This document shows positions 1-9,306 of a stretch of DNA of 64,000 bases, in pieces (position 1 is the first letter of the stretch; every line of letters begins with the position of its first letter). The stretch spans positions 8,543,001 to 8,607,000 of the forward strand of contig NC_066312.1 in the NCBI RefSeq assembly GCF_905404315.1. Reading direction: 5' to 3'. The DNA is from Leptidea sinapis. Taxonomy: Eukaryota > Arthropoda > Insecta > Lepidoptera > Pieridae. The translations under genes were made by a program, and so were the position numbers. A model generated the notes under the pieces. The model was not told the DNA's origin, ran no database searches, and worked only from the letters and a program-made list of their open reading frames with translations.

Positions 1-19
1 CCAAACATTTTTTTTTTAA

Positions 20-226
20 TTTTTATTTTATTAAGATTCGGCATTGAAAAATACATACAAATTTAATTTTTCGCCCTTCTACGATCTACAACTATTTTTG
101 TATCACGATTTTTATATTATTCTGTTCCATCCACCAAACCGATATAAGGTTGCAAGATGGCAATCGAATACAATAATAATTGTACTACGATATATTTGGT
201 AGGTCTGAGAATCGGTTGCATCAAAA
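20..226 (+). mobile_element. Helitron-like repeat fragment
   Basis: This AT-rich stretch is the reverse complement of the interior of the Helitron-like repeats at 5190-5400 and 25110-25320. The shared landmarks are the bases around CTACGATCTACA, TCTGTTCCATCCAC and AGGTCTGAGAATCGG. Neither terminus is present, so it is a remnant. The family assignment is inferred from the better-preserved copies. Confidence 0.6.
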
Positions 227-309
227 TTTTAATAATTGGTTTTTTAAAATATTTTATATGTAATAAAACTCCACAAGTTGACAGATGCTATTTCGTTGGA
301 TATATTATG

Positions 310-433
310 TAATAATAAGGCCGGCAACGCTCTTGTGATTCCTCTGGTGTTGCAGGAGAGTGTGGGCGGCGGTGATCACTTAACACCAGGTGACCCGTAC
401 GCTCGTTTGTCCTCCTATTCCATAAAAAAAAAA
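310..433 (+). mobile_element. LINE-C 3' end (Jockey/CR1-like), truncated
   Basis: This is the last ~120 bp of a non-LTR retrotransposon. It begins near GGCCGGCAACGCTC, runs through the GTGATCACTTAACACCAGG segment and ends CCTATTCCATAAAAAAAAA. The same tail follows the reverse transcriptase C-terminal ORF at 28843-29316, which identifies it. The open frame read across it (278-631) is a chimera of flank and tail, not a gene. Confidence 0.8.
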
Positions 434-639
434 ATATCTACTGATATCTTTATGAAGGCGCTGTGTATAGGCGATATATACAGTACATATAGGCAATCAT
501 ATACCTATATGCTGCATGTGTTACCATGGCAACAGTCAACAGTTACCAGCCCAGAGTATTCTGTGCTGGGAGCTTGTAATCTTGAATGTGTACCAGGATG
601 GATTTTCAATAACCGCAGAATGGTGTTATGATTTAGAAT

Positions 640-1300
640 AACAATCAATTTAAAACCCTACTGCCAAACGTGCCTGCCAAATTTGAAAAATAAATTGTTT
701 TTGCAAAGTTAACATAAAAATTCCAACATTCAATACTTATGTTATATAACTTATGTACAACCTACCAATGCTACCTACCTAATGATTAACATTACATAAG
801 TTATATTATTTGTTTTAATGAAATGAAATGAAATATATCTTAACTACACACTACAAAAAATTAAATGTAACATTAAAAAAGACTATATATAAGAATATAT
901 TTAGCAAAAGGCGTCCTTAACGCTTATAAGTGATTTCTTCCATTCACATCACTATCTCTCGCTCTGGAAGCATACCGTTTCTGAAGAGAAAATTTTAAAT
1001 CGTATCCATAAACGGTAAATACGTGGTAGTAATAAACATACAAAAAATACAGTAGAATTGAGACGGGAGACTTTTTGCAATTAAAAAGCTTCACAAAAGC
1101 AATTAAGGATTCTGTTTTGTGAAGTATAATATTATAATTATAGTCAGGTAACCCATAAGGCTATAGACACGGGCCAATCACTAATTAGTTGAAGTAGCAA
1201 CATAACACGAATACGCAAAGAAGCTGTCCGCAACCAAAAATAAAACGCGCTGGCGGCAAGTAGATACGCTTAATACGAATCCAGGAATACACCCAAACTC
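640..1300. other. AT-rich sequence, no gene seen
   Basis: There is low-complexity AT-rich sequence with short repeats (for example GAAAT-type steps near 815-835). No repeat family or coding signal was recognised. The last ~100 bases become less AT-rich and lead into the exon candidate at 1437. Confidence 0.5.
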
Positions 1301-1436
1301 TCTAAATAATCATAGAGTACAGTTCTGAGTGAGCGCTTTCCAGCAAAAGTGTGATAGCAACGTAAACATTTCGTGGTCACGTGTAAGGTGGTAACGTTGC
1401 TGTGTGTGAGTAACTGAGTGTATTACCGCTTGCTAC

Positions 1437-1516
1437 ATGTTCGCGGGAGGGGGTGCTGGCTTTCAGAAACAGTCGAAACCTCCATGGGAGAATGCGATTG
1501 AAGCTACTAACAGTTG
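1437..1516 (+). CDS. Candidate first coding exon of an unidentified host gene
   Basis: An ATG opens 26 codons plus two bases, with balanced composition, encoding a glycine-rich start followed by KQSKPPWENAIEATNS. It is followed at 1517 by GTATGT, a good splice donor, after which the frame turns into AT-rich, unconvincing sequence. Upstream (about 1320-1436) the DNA is less AT-rich than its surroundings, and ACAGTT near 1320 resembles the arthropod initiator, so a 5' UTR is possible. The ATG context is not strong. I do not recognise the protein. If real, the next exon would be at an unknown distance downstream. It could also be chance. Confidence 0.3.
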
Positions 1517-2084
1517 GTATGTACCGTCTTACAACTCAATGACTACTATAACGCTTATAATTGTATTAATTGTTAAATACAATTGCTTGAATATGTCAAC
1601 GTTACTTGTTTTTTTTTTTCAATACAAAAAAAATGTGATTTTGTTATAATTAGTTTATAGTGGCAGATGTCTATTATTTTCATATGAGTTGGCTTTGTAC
1701 CAAGTTGACTCAATCTAAATGAAAGGGAAAATGTCTTCATACGTCTGTTCTAAATATCTAAGCCAAATTTGTTGCATTATTGAGTTCTTAATATAACATT
1801 ATTAATTTAGTAAAAAAAAAATGGAAATTCTTCAAAAATACATTAAAACTCTGTGCTGCCAATGATTACGATATAATCAAAGTATTTTTTTAAATTTTGT
1901 AATAAAGTTATAATAATAATTTGATGAGAATAATATTTTTTATTACCTATATGTTAACTGTTGGTTAGCACAGCTTACATAACACTCAGCAATACCGTTG
2001 ATTATGTAGTTATGTTCAATTATTTTAATGTATTTAAAATTTAACTTGTTTTAATTTCCTAATTTATTAATTAATTTAACTAGA

Positions 2085-2195
2085 TTCGGAGCAAATTGGC
2101 TGTGACAGGCGGAAGGACAGACAGACGGACGCAGGAGTGATCGTATAAGGGTTCCGATTTTTTTTTCAGTTTTGTACTGAACCCTGATAGTAATA
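2085..2195 (+). repeat. Dispersed lepidopteran repeat tail
   Basis: A stretch with GACAGACAGACGG, then GTATAAGGGTTCCG and ACTGAACCCTGATAG, matches the terminal part of a repeat commonly seen in lepidopteran genomes. The two GAACCC/GGGTTC motifs form a short inverted pair around a T run. The element class is unknown to me. Confidence 0.45.
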
Positions 2196-2775
2196 AATTA
2201 AGATAGAGATTAGGGAATCAGAATCATTTATTTATGGATCTTTTTTCAAAATTCCTTAATTGAAATAAAACTTTTTAGGCGCGATTTGCGGGACACTCAG
2301 ACTTAATTTCTACCGGAAGAAACGCAAACTTCCATTAAAAATCAAAATATTTTGCGATTTTTTTGATATTAATTAACAACAATGAAGTGACATGAACTGT
2401 AAACTAAAACTTAAATTGTGAAAATGGTATTAATGAATTTGATATAGAATATAAAATGAAATAATAATCGGTGAAATGAAATGGCGGAGTCCCAGGAACT
2501 ATTAACACTTTCATCAATAAATAAGAATAAAAGAGAAATTCAAGACCCTGTTAAAATAATAGAATAATAAAGGTTTTTCTTTTATTCTAGGTAGAGAAAA
2601 TGCCAACGCTGCGCAAAAAAATGAGGTTATATCGTCAGCGTTTGTAATATTATATATTTTTAAATCTTCATTTGTTAATAACAATTGCAATTTTATGTGC
2701 TAATACATACTTTCGATACATTTCTTACACGACACTCTGAATCAGGGCAGACAATAAGTGAAGCCCTGTAAAGGC

Positions 2776-3072
2776 TTTCACCAGTGGGAGGCTCCAGTGC
2801 CCAGGATGCCCGCTAGATTATGGGTACCACATTTTTTGGCGCCTATTTCTACCGTGAAGCAGTAATGTGTAAGCGTAAGCGTAGCTAGTGAAAACACTGG
2901 GCAAATAAGACCTAACATCTTATGTCTCAAGGTGACGATTGCAATTGTAGTGCCGCTCAGAATTTTTAGGATTTTTCAAAATCCTGAGAGGCACTGCATT
3001 ATAATGGGCAAGGCGTATCTATTACCATCAGCTGAAAGTCCTACTCGTCTCGTCCCTTATTTTCATAAAAAA
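2776..3072 (+). mobile_element. Family A element, near full length
   Basis: It starts CACCAGTGGGAGGCTCC and ends CCCTTATTTTCATAAAAAAA, the two ends shared by other family A copies. An internal ~20 bp around the TAAGCGTAAGCGTAG segment is altered. AAAGGC lies just before the start and again directly after the A tail, suggesting a 6 bp target duplication. The family may be a SINE or the 3' end of a LINE; there is no ORF. Confidence 0.75.
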
Positions 3073-3403
3073 AGGCATCGTAACATTGTAGCCAGTTGCC
3101 GAACAAAATAATATTAGGATGTAGATAGAAAAATATAATAATTTGTGTTGAAAAAAGTATTTGTTACTTGGTTGTCAAGTATAACATGCTGCACACCGAA
3201 TACGAGACTGACGGTAACTGTTACGAAATACGCAAATAATGTTTAAGAGAACGTTTTCGCTCTCACATGCAGTTGATCGTTGAGTCACGTACTAGTTAAA
3301 AATAATACTAATTATATGCCATACTGATACTTATAAAGATACTTATAAAGATTGTTATAATAAATACGCTTTCATAACATGATCCCAGTACATGTACAAG
3401 AAA

Positions 3404-3660
3404 AATGTGTTACGAAATTCAAAAGAATTGTTTAAAAAAAACGTTAATGTGGTAAAGGTTTAAAATGTATATAACCTTCATAATGATACCATAGATTGAG
3501 GATGGAGCGACTGCCCTCAGGAGAAGAAGCTTGCTGAGTTTCTTTTGCCCGTTCTTTTCAGGTCCGCGATATAAATTTTCGAATGGGTGATAGTTTTTGA
3601 GATTCCTTATGTGATATTTAATCCTATTTCATTACTTTTACCTTATTCACTTCACTATTG
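3404..3660 (+). mobile_element. LINE-J 3' end, degraded
   Basis: It begins with codons reading TKFKRIV before breaking. It continues with a 3' UTR containing CTGCCCTCAGGAGAAGAAGC and GCCCGTTCTTTTCAGG, the same order as in the better copy at 59640-60195. This is a 5'-truncated, decayed insertion. Confidence 0.6.
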
Positions 3661-3837
3661 GTAATAACATTTATAGTAGAAAAAAAGATATATTCGTAAC
3701 TGTTTACTTTACGCAAAACTACTGCGCACGAAACGTTTGTTGCGCTCAGTAATGGCAACTAGTAGTGGTAGCAGAAACTCAATAAATAGTTTTCTTCAGT
3801 TCCATTATAACGTAATTTAATGAGAAATAACGTCAAA

Positions 3838-4060
3838 GTTCCAAGCCTCCTAGAATGCATTCATTTTGCACGCTAGCAGGAATATTTCTAATGGTTTCTT
3901 GCAGAATTCGTTCCTACGCTGCGGTAATAACATTCTTTAGCTCTGTGATGGTCTGTACTGATCTCACTTATCGTTTCAAAAGATCCCAGACATGTTTGGG
4001 ATTTGGATCAGTTCACTTCAAATCGGCAATCAAAGAACCAGCTCATATGTCCGCATCACA
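3838..4060 (-). pseudogene. Tc1/mariner-type transposase remnant
   Basis: Read on the minus strand, codons from ~4005 give DPNPKHVWDLLKR, a stop, then VRSVQTITELKNVITAA, a stop, and ERILQETIRNIPASVQNECI. This follows the C-terminal block of Tc1-like DD34E transposases (the ...SPDLNPIEHVWD... region with the final catalytic Glu in that motif). Here the usual IEHVWD reads PKHVWD, so the Glu appears lost. With two stops and no N-terminal part it is a dead fragment; no terminal repeats were found. Confidence 0.65.
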
Positions 4061-4502
4061 GTGAACTTTTCACTAAATCCAATTTCACTTATAAGATATA
4101 CACAGCACAATACGTCAGCTGTAAGAATTTCGGTGACGTGAACCATCCAAATGTGTCTAAGTATCTATATTTATATTTATTTTTTTAATTATTTATTTAA
4201 CGCGTGCGCCAGTCATGAGCATGTCAGTGACGCGAACCCACACGATTTTTCCCTACATAAAGTACCGTACGCGGCTAAACACGTTTTAACTTCAATAATA
4301 TTAAAAGTAATTAGTTACTGATTATTGTGTTGGCAATGCTAATGAATAAATAAGTTATATTAATGCCATTTCGATACCAACAAAGTGAGATTCCCTTTAA
4401 TTTTGATTGAACGGCTTTTATAAAGCGAAGTCATTAACATGAAACAAAAGTTGTTCTTTGATATGGTAATTATATTTTTAATAGTATCCAGCTTCGCTTG
4501 AG

Positions 4503-4790
4503 TTTTTTTTTATGAAAATGAGCGACGAGAAGAGCAGGACGTTCAGCTGATGGTAATTGAGACGCCCTGCCCATTACAATGCAGTGTCGCTCATGATTCT
4601 TGAAAACCCCAAAAATTCTGAGTGGCACTACAACTGCGCTCGTCACCTTGAGACATAAGATGTTAAGTCTCATTTGCCCAGTAATTTCACTAGCTACGGC
4701 GCCCTTCAAACCGAAACGCAGTAATGCTTACACATTACTGCTTCACGGCAGAAGTCCTTCCTGTGCAAAGGAGCCTCCCACTGGTAAAAG
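4503..4790 (-). mobile_element. Family A element, inverted
   Basis: The T run and TATGAAAATGAG at the left and GAGCCTCCCACTGGT at the right are the family A ends in reverse. It is nearly full length. Short ORFs on both strands here are shadows of the repeat and recur in its other copies. Confidence 0.75.
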
Positions 4791-4984
4791 AGTCCTGATT
4801 CTGTGGATTATGGATTGAATTAGATCAGATTAATCACAGCAAGATATTTTCTCTTCCTTTTATTCCTTTTCTTCTTAACTTTCGTAGTGTAATTTGCAAT
4901 TAACAATATTTTTTTTATTGAAATGACCGGAGGTATTGTATTTTTACCTACAAACATAGAGCTATTTTTTATAAATATATACTA

Positions 4985-5475
4985 CTAGCTGACCCAGCAA
5001 ACGTTGTATTGCTATATAAAGTAATAAGAAACAAAATTAATAATTATCCCCCTTATTCATAATAGTCTGCTTACTTAAAGCATTGCTAATTCTCACTCTG
5101 TCTTCTTCTATTGACCTAAGTCAGAATGAGAAAAAACACTCCTTAGCGGCTGTTTTAAGTTAGCGAACCATTATGAATAAAAGGGGTAAATCTTTTGGGG
5201 TACAAAAAATAGATGTCGACCGATTCTCTACCAAATAAATCGTACATAAAATGTATCATACTACAATAATTATTATATTCGTTTGGAATCTTGCAACCTT
5301 ATTTCTGTGGATGGAACAGAGAATCATATAAAATCGATACAAACATAGGTGTTGATCGTAGATGGGTGAAAATTTGTAGTGGTATGGTATTTTTAAAGCT
5401 GAATCATAATAAAATGTAAAAAAAATATTTAGGTTATATTACACTCTAATCATTTACGGGTATGAAAAATAGATG
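4985..5475 (-). mobile_element. Helitron-like element carrying a nested MITE
   Basis: It begins CTAGCTGACCCAGCAAACGT, the reversed 3' end of the family, preceded by A as expected for an A/T insertion site. A 139 bp MITE interrupts it at 5048-5186. It continues with landmarks shared with 25060-25530 (GATTCTCTACC, TGGATGGAACAGAG, GTGTTGATCGTAG). The far (5') end is not clear and fades before the LINE target site. It is non-autonomous, with no replicase ORF. Confidence 0.65.
5048..5186. mobile_element. 139 bp MITE nested in Helitron-like element
   Basis: The inverted ends match over about 40 bp: CCCCCTTATTCATAATAGTC at the left and, reverse-complemented, CCCCTTTTATTCATAATGG at the right, followed inward by TTACTTAAA/TAACTTAAA. 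The centre encodes nothing. TAAT- or TAA-like bases flank both ends, so a short TA-rich target duplication is possible but unresolved. Confidence 0.75.
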
Positions 5476-5542
5476 TCATCTTGAAACAGCTGTTATATTT
5501 TTCAATGTTGGCCAAGAAGTGCTTAGAATCATTCCCAATCCG

Positions 5543-5886
5543 TAGACATGACATCCGTATAATGGTGGGCACTCTAACGGGTCACACATCACTAAACAAA
5601 CATCTTTTCACAATCGGCGTAACGGACAGCCCTAAGTGCAGAGGTTGTCTGACCGAAGACGAAACGGTCGCTCACGTAATCCTGGAGTGTGCGGGGGTGG
5701 CCAACCAACGGGCAAAAACCTTAACCAATACGAGGTCGCTCCAAGAAGTCTGTGAACACCCCAGGAATGTTCTGAACTTCTGGAAGGAGCTGGGCTGGTT
5801 GGAGTGACCGGCCATTACTGCACGCAAAATGGACCCATGCTAGTGGTTTAATTGCGGAAACAGGAGCCCCTATACCATACCATACC
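5543..5886 (+). mobile_element. 5'-truncated R1/Jockey-type LINE with target duplication
   Basis: The insert encodes the C-terminus of a LINE ORF2, starting RHDIRIMVGTLTGH and ending FWKELGWLE* (stop at 5807). It carries a zinc-knuckle-like C-X2-C-X8-H-X4-C motif (CRGC...AHVILEC). A ~75 bp 3' UTR ends in three CATAC repeats rather than poly(A). CATTCCCAATCCG occurs at 5530-5542 and again at 5886-5898, a 13 bp target-site duplication with one base of overlap to the tail. The open frame beginning at 5481 fuses ~20 target-derived residues to the LINE and is not a gene. The ORF inside the insert has no stops, so the insertion is fairly young. Confidence 0.88.
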
Positions 5887-6788
5887 ATTCCCAATCCGAG
5901 AAACGTAACGAGCGTAAAATATCTGGTGGTGGGACCAATTGTGTCAATTTTACTTTGCCTCCAGCACAACATAATCTAGTACATTCATCACAGTATTCTA
6001 ACGCCTTACAATATTTGCATATTATTGTCAATTCCCCAATTGTTACCGATTTGTCGGCACGATAATCGATTGCCGGAATCGCTCAATTTCATTATGTCGT
6101 GCTCGCTGTTGTTGTGTTTTATTCTATTCTATGCCTATCACCTATAATTAATCGCACATTTGATTGACTGCGACGACCTAAGTGAGGTCGTCTTCTCCTT
6201 GACATCGTTAATTAGCACTTAGCAGTAAAGTGTCTCTATCACAAAGGATAACCGAAGTAAAGAAAGTTCTCGCGCCCGTAGCGGTAATCGTCACTCACAA
6301 AGATAGAAGGATGCACACTTTGTCTAAGGTACCGATCGACATATTGGTTGTCAAATGTCCAAATACTATGGTTAGGTTCGGAAATGAAAACTGTGATTTA
6401 TCAATCTACATAATTTTTTTTTTTTTTTTATTTATTTTTTATTTTAGGAAACGCAAAGGATAATACAATACAAAAGCACCCATAAGCCACTTGGGTTTGT
6501 GTGGAGTGCCGTACGTTATACATTGCAACATTACAACAAAAATAATTAATTAAGAACAATAGAGAAAACAATAGAAAATAACAAAATATACTAAATAACA
6601 TAATGTAATTAACAGAACAAAAATCACGAACCTGTTATCTGATAGAGCGTTAACAACTGTAGTTAATCTACCAACTATAGATAGCTAAAATTAAGTTAAT
6701 GTTTTACTTCCTGATAGTTAGAAAGATATATAGATTCCAATTACTTATTCATTTTAAACTATTATTTCAATTTGATTTCTGAACGACG

Positions 6789-6982
6789 GGGGACACATCA
6801 AAGAAATAACCAAATTTTTGTATATATATATTATTTTCCGAGAATTTTCATATTTATTCACCTTTTAAACCTTCTCTGGATTTCCATAAATAATTCAAGA
6901 CCAAAATTAGCCAAATCAGTCCAGCCGTTCTCGAGTTTTAGCGAGACTAACGAACAGCAATTAATTTTTATATATATATAGA
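6789..6982 (-). mobile_element. Helitron-like 5' part, first of a tandem pair
   Basis: It carries CAGTCCAGCCGTTCTCGAG and GCGAGACTAACGAACAGC and ends TTTTTATATATATATAGA, matching the element at 34041-34415. On the minus strand the start reads TC, preceded by A. The CTAG end is missing. Confidence 0.65.
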
Positions 6983-6985
6983 TAA

Positions 6986-7178
6986 CTAGCTGACCCGACA
7001 ATTAATTTTGTATTGTCATATGAAATAAAGAAATAAATGCAAAAATAAGTTTGGGGTAGAAAAAATAGACGATTCTCAGACCTATCCGATATGCATACAA
7101 AATTTGATACAAATCGATCAAGCCGTTTCGGAGGAGTTTGGTAACAAACACTGGGACACAGGAATTTTATATCTTAGA
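6986..7178 (-). mobile_element. Helitron-like element, second of a tandem pair
   Basis: It starts CTAGCTGACCCGAC only three bases after the previous element and ends ATTTTATATCTTAGA followed by T. On the minus strand it runs TC to CTAG between A and T. The interior has GATTCTCAGACCTATCC and CAAGCCGTTTCGGAGGAG, as in other copies. It is short (193 bp) and non-autonomous. Confidence 0.7.
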
Positions 7179-7421
7179 TGTTTTGGTATCATTGAATACA
7201 TTTTATTCTAACTTATTACTAACGAATGGGAAGAATAGTTGTCGATGTCGCTTAGTACAAATAATGCCGCCTAAACTGTTGAATTTACATCCCTAACATA
7301 CCAGGTATCCAAAAAGTTGTATTGGTGATATGTTCCCCGACTTGAGAATTTTAATATTAACTTAAATTTACTGTATTCGATTGTTTATTATTATAGTTGA
7401 ATATTTTTTTCACTTTTTAAC

Positions 7422-7612
7422 ATTTTTTTTTTATGGAATAGGAGGACAAACGAGCGTACGGGTCACCTGTTGTTAAGTGATCACCGCCGCCCACAATCTC
7501 TTGCAACACCAGAGGAATCACAGGAGCGTTGCCGGCCTTTAAGGAAGGTGTACGCGCTTTTTTTGAAGGTACCCATGTCGTATCGTCCCAGAAACACCAC
7601 ACAAGGATGTGT
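7422..7612 (-). mobile_element. LINE-C 3' end, inverted
   Basis: TTTTTTTATGGAATAGGAGG at the left is the reversed LINE-C tail. The fragment extends through the 3' UTR into coding sequence that, on the minus strand, reads FWDDTTWVPSKKARTPSLKAG, then the UTR. It stops near 7612. Confidence 0.78.
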
Positions 7613-7649
7613 TCCCTAAATATACGACTTTAATTTGTCCCAAAATCTA

Positions 7650-7719
7650 TGAACGATGCGGGACTCCGGCGCCCCTCGGGTTCCGTCCGAGCGCTCTTAC
7701 CAACTAAGCTCGGACGGTT
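7650..7719 (-). ncRNA. tRNA-like module (pol III box remnants)
   Basis: On the minus strand an A-box-like GAGCTTAGTTGGTAAGAGC is followed by GCGCTCGGACGGAACCC and a TCCCGCATCGTTCA 3' end. It shares the TCCCGCATC-TTCA end with the modules at 30959-31031 and 32274-32346. The B box is damaged (GCCGGAGTCCCGC). It is SINE-like or part of a larger repeat, not a working tRNA gene. Confidence 0.5.
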
Positions 7720-7902
7720 GGCTCAGTAAAATCAAAGAATATTTATAACAATATTATTGTGCAAATTATTAAGCTATATAACGACTGACTTTGACTTTAT
7801 ATCATCATAAAATTTAAAGAATAACTAACTACTAATAGGTTGCTTAGAAAAGTGAAAGCGTTACAACGAAACAATCTCATAACTTATTTTCAATATTAGT
7901 AG

Positions 7903-7965
7903 ATTTGTTACGTCTTCACGCAAAAACTACTGAATGGATTGTAATGAAACTTTTCAATAATATAT
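7903..7965 (+). repeat. Short dispersed-repeat fragment
   Basis: TTCACGCAAAAACTACTGAA followed by TGGATTGTAATGAAACTTTT resembles a phrase common inside lepidopteran Helitron-like repeats. No ends are present. Confidence 0.35.
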
Positions 7966-8059
7966 AAAAATGCATTTATTTATACAGAAATAAAAAAATA
8001 TATATACTTGAACAATGAACATACTAAAAACCTTAAAAAATATAATATAATTACTAAAA

Positions 8060-8158
8060 TATATTATTAAAAGGAGTCCTTTTAGGCAAGGTTCCGAAGG
8101 TACTGGTAGTATTTCCCCTTTGAAAAGCTAGACTAATTCTAAATTAAGAAAGTGTTTC
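8060..8158 (-). pseudogene. LINE-G ORF2 extreme C-terminus
   Basis: On the minus strand, codons read LAFQRGNTTSTFGTLPKRTPFN, matching the QRGNAAS-LGTLP terminus seen at 19759-20200. It ends at the left border of the mariner-type insertion at 8161. The matching upstream part of the same LINE family lies just right of that transposon (9114-9301), with the intervening coding region missing. Confidence 0.65.
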
Positions 8159-8160
8159 TA

Positions 8161-9111
8161 CAGGATGGTCCAAAAGTCTGTTAACATTTGAATCGGTTGC
8201 CGCGTCTAGCAGCGGCGGTGGAGGGGTTACACATTGAAAGAACGGCCAATGGGAATTTAGTACCATGACGTCGTTCAGCGGTAGTCAACGTGTGTTTTGT
8301 GTACGCGAGTACTATCGAAACAACGATTCTGCAACCTTAGCTCAACGAAAGTTTTGCAATCATTACAAGATACGACACAAAAATCAAGCTCCATCAGGTG
8401 TGTTAATTAAAAAATGGGTGCTCAAGTTTAAGAAGACGGGTTCAACAATGGATTTACCTCGATCTGGCCGGCCTAGAACGTCGAGGGACCCCGAAAACGT
8501 GGAGCGAGTAAAATCGTCTGTTCGTGACCAACCTGGACTTTCAACTCGAAAGCGGTCTGCTGTCCTTAACATGCCTAGATAATGATGTATTAAACCGCAT
8601 TATCAAGAAAGATTTAATTCTACATCCCTATAAAATCCAAATGGTGCAGGAATTAAGGCCTCAGGACCATGCCACTAGGTTGCAGTTTGCGAACGAAAGG
8701 GTAGAGCGATTCACCAGTTTTACAAACATTTTTTTGTCAACGAGGCACACTTCCACCTAAATGGGCATGTTAATAGACAAAATTGTTGATATTGGAGTGA
8801 CACTATGTCATGGTGATCAAAAACCCCTGCATTCCAGCCAACCAACCCAGTAACTCTTGACGAATTAAAGGATCGTATTCGCACAGAAATCCAAAACATC
8901 TCAACAGAAACATGTAAAGCTGTCATCGAAAATTTCCGCTCTAGATTGCAGCAATGCCAGAATAATGAAGAATTGCATATGGATGATGTGATTTTTAAGA
9001 AATAAATTCCCCTTTTGTTTACTATCCAAAACAATAAACAATTTTGATCTACTGTAATTAGTTTTTTTTTAATTATCATTCCAATTATAAACGGACTTTT
9101 GGTCCACCCTG
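8161..9111 (+). mobile_element. Deleted Tc1/mariner-type DNA transposon, 951 bp
   Basis: Inverted ends CAGGATGGTCCAAAAGTCTG and, reverse-complemented at the right, CAGGGTGGACCAAAAGTCCG match over about 24 bp. TA flanks each side (8159-8160, 9112-9113), the standard target duplication of the superfamily. Inside is a broken transposase gene. Full members are around 1.3 kb, so several hundred bases are gone. Confidence 0.9.
8265..9005 (+). pseudogene. Mariner-like transposase pseudogene (DUF4817-type N-terminus)
   Basis: The first frame (8265-8582, 105 codons) is a helix-turn-helix DNA-binding N-terminus of the DUF4817 kind: VFCVREYYRNNDSATLAQRKF, a WVLKFKKTGS segment, then the GRPRTSRDPENVERV hinge. 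A frameshift near 8580 moves the reading to DVLNRIIKKDL..HPYKIQMVQELRPQDHATRLQFANER, and it then returns. NEAHFHLNGHVNRQNC at 8739-8786 is the first catalytic block; family members have Asp where Asn (AAC, 8739-8741) stands here. A TGA follows at 8787. The central part with the other two acidic residues is deleted, and the C-terminus resumes with NPVTLDELKDRIRTEIQNIS and ends VIFKK* at 9005. It cannot make an active enzyme. Confidence 0.88.
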
Positions 9112-9113
9112 TA

Positions 9114-9301
9114 TCTTCTTCCAAGCCAGGAATCTCAAACTTTGAAGTGGATGCCCTCAAAATTTTACTTATGAGATTTACTAAACTATGGACAGAAGAT
9201 AGGAAGGCTGGTAAAGCGATACTGGTAATTTTGCGAATCCCTAAACCACTATTACGGATGGGTTGGGATGCTTGGATCCAACATTGTTCGATCAGCTGCA
9301 T
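9114..9301 (-). pseudogene. LINE-G reverse transcriptase fragment
   Basis: The minus-strand frame reads CWIQASQPIRNSGLGIRKIT then SIALPAFLSSVHSLVNLIS. The PIRxGGLGIRxxxxxALPAFLSSxH pattern is known from a widespread LINE reverse transcriptase downstream of the palm domain. The fragment ends at the mariner border (9111). Confidence 0.7.
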
Positions 9302-9306
9302 ATTAA

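Noticed and set aside
278..631. 117-codon ORF
   Set aside because: It crosses the boundary of a LINE-C 3' tail into unrelated AT-rich flank.
8720..9301. 193-codon minus-strand ORF
   Set aside because: Its N-terminal third is a LINE-G fragment and the rest is antisense of the mariner-type element.
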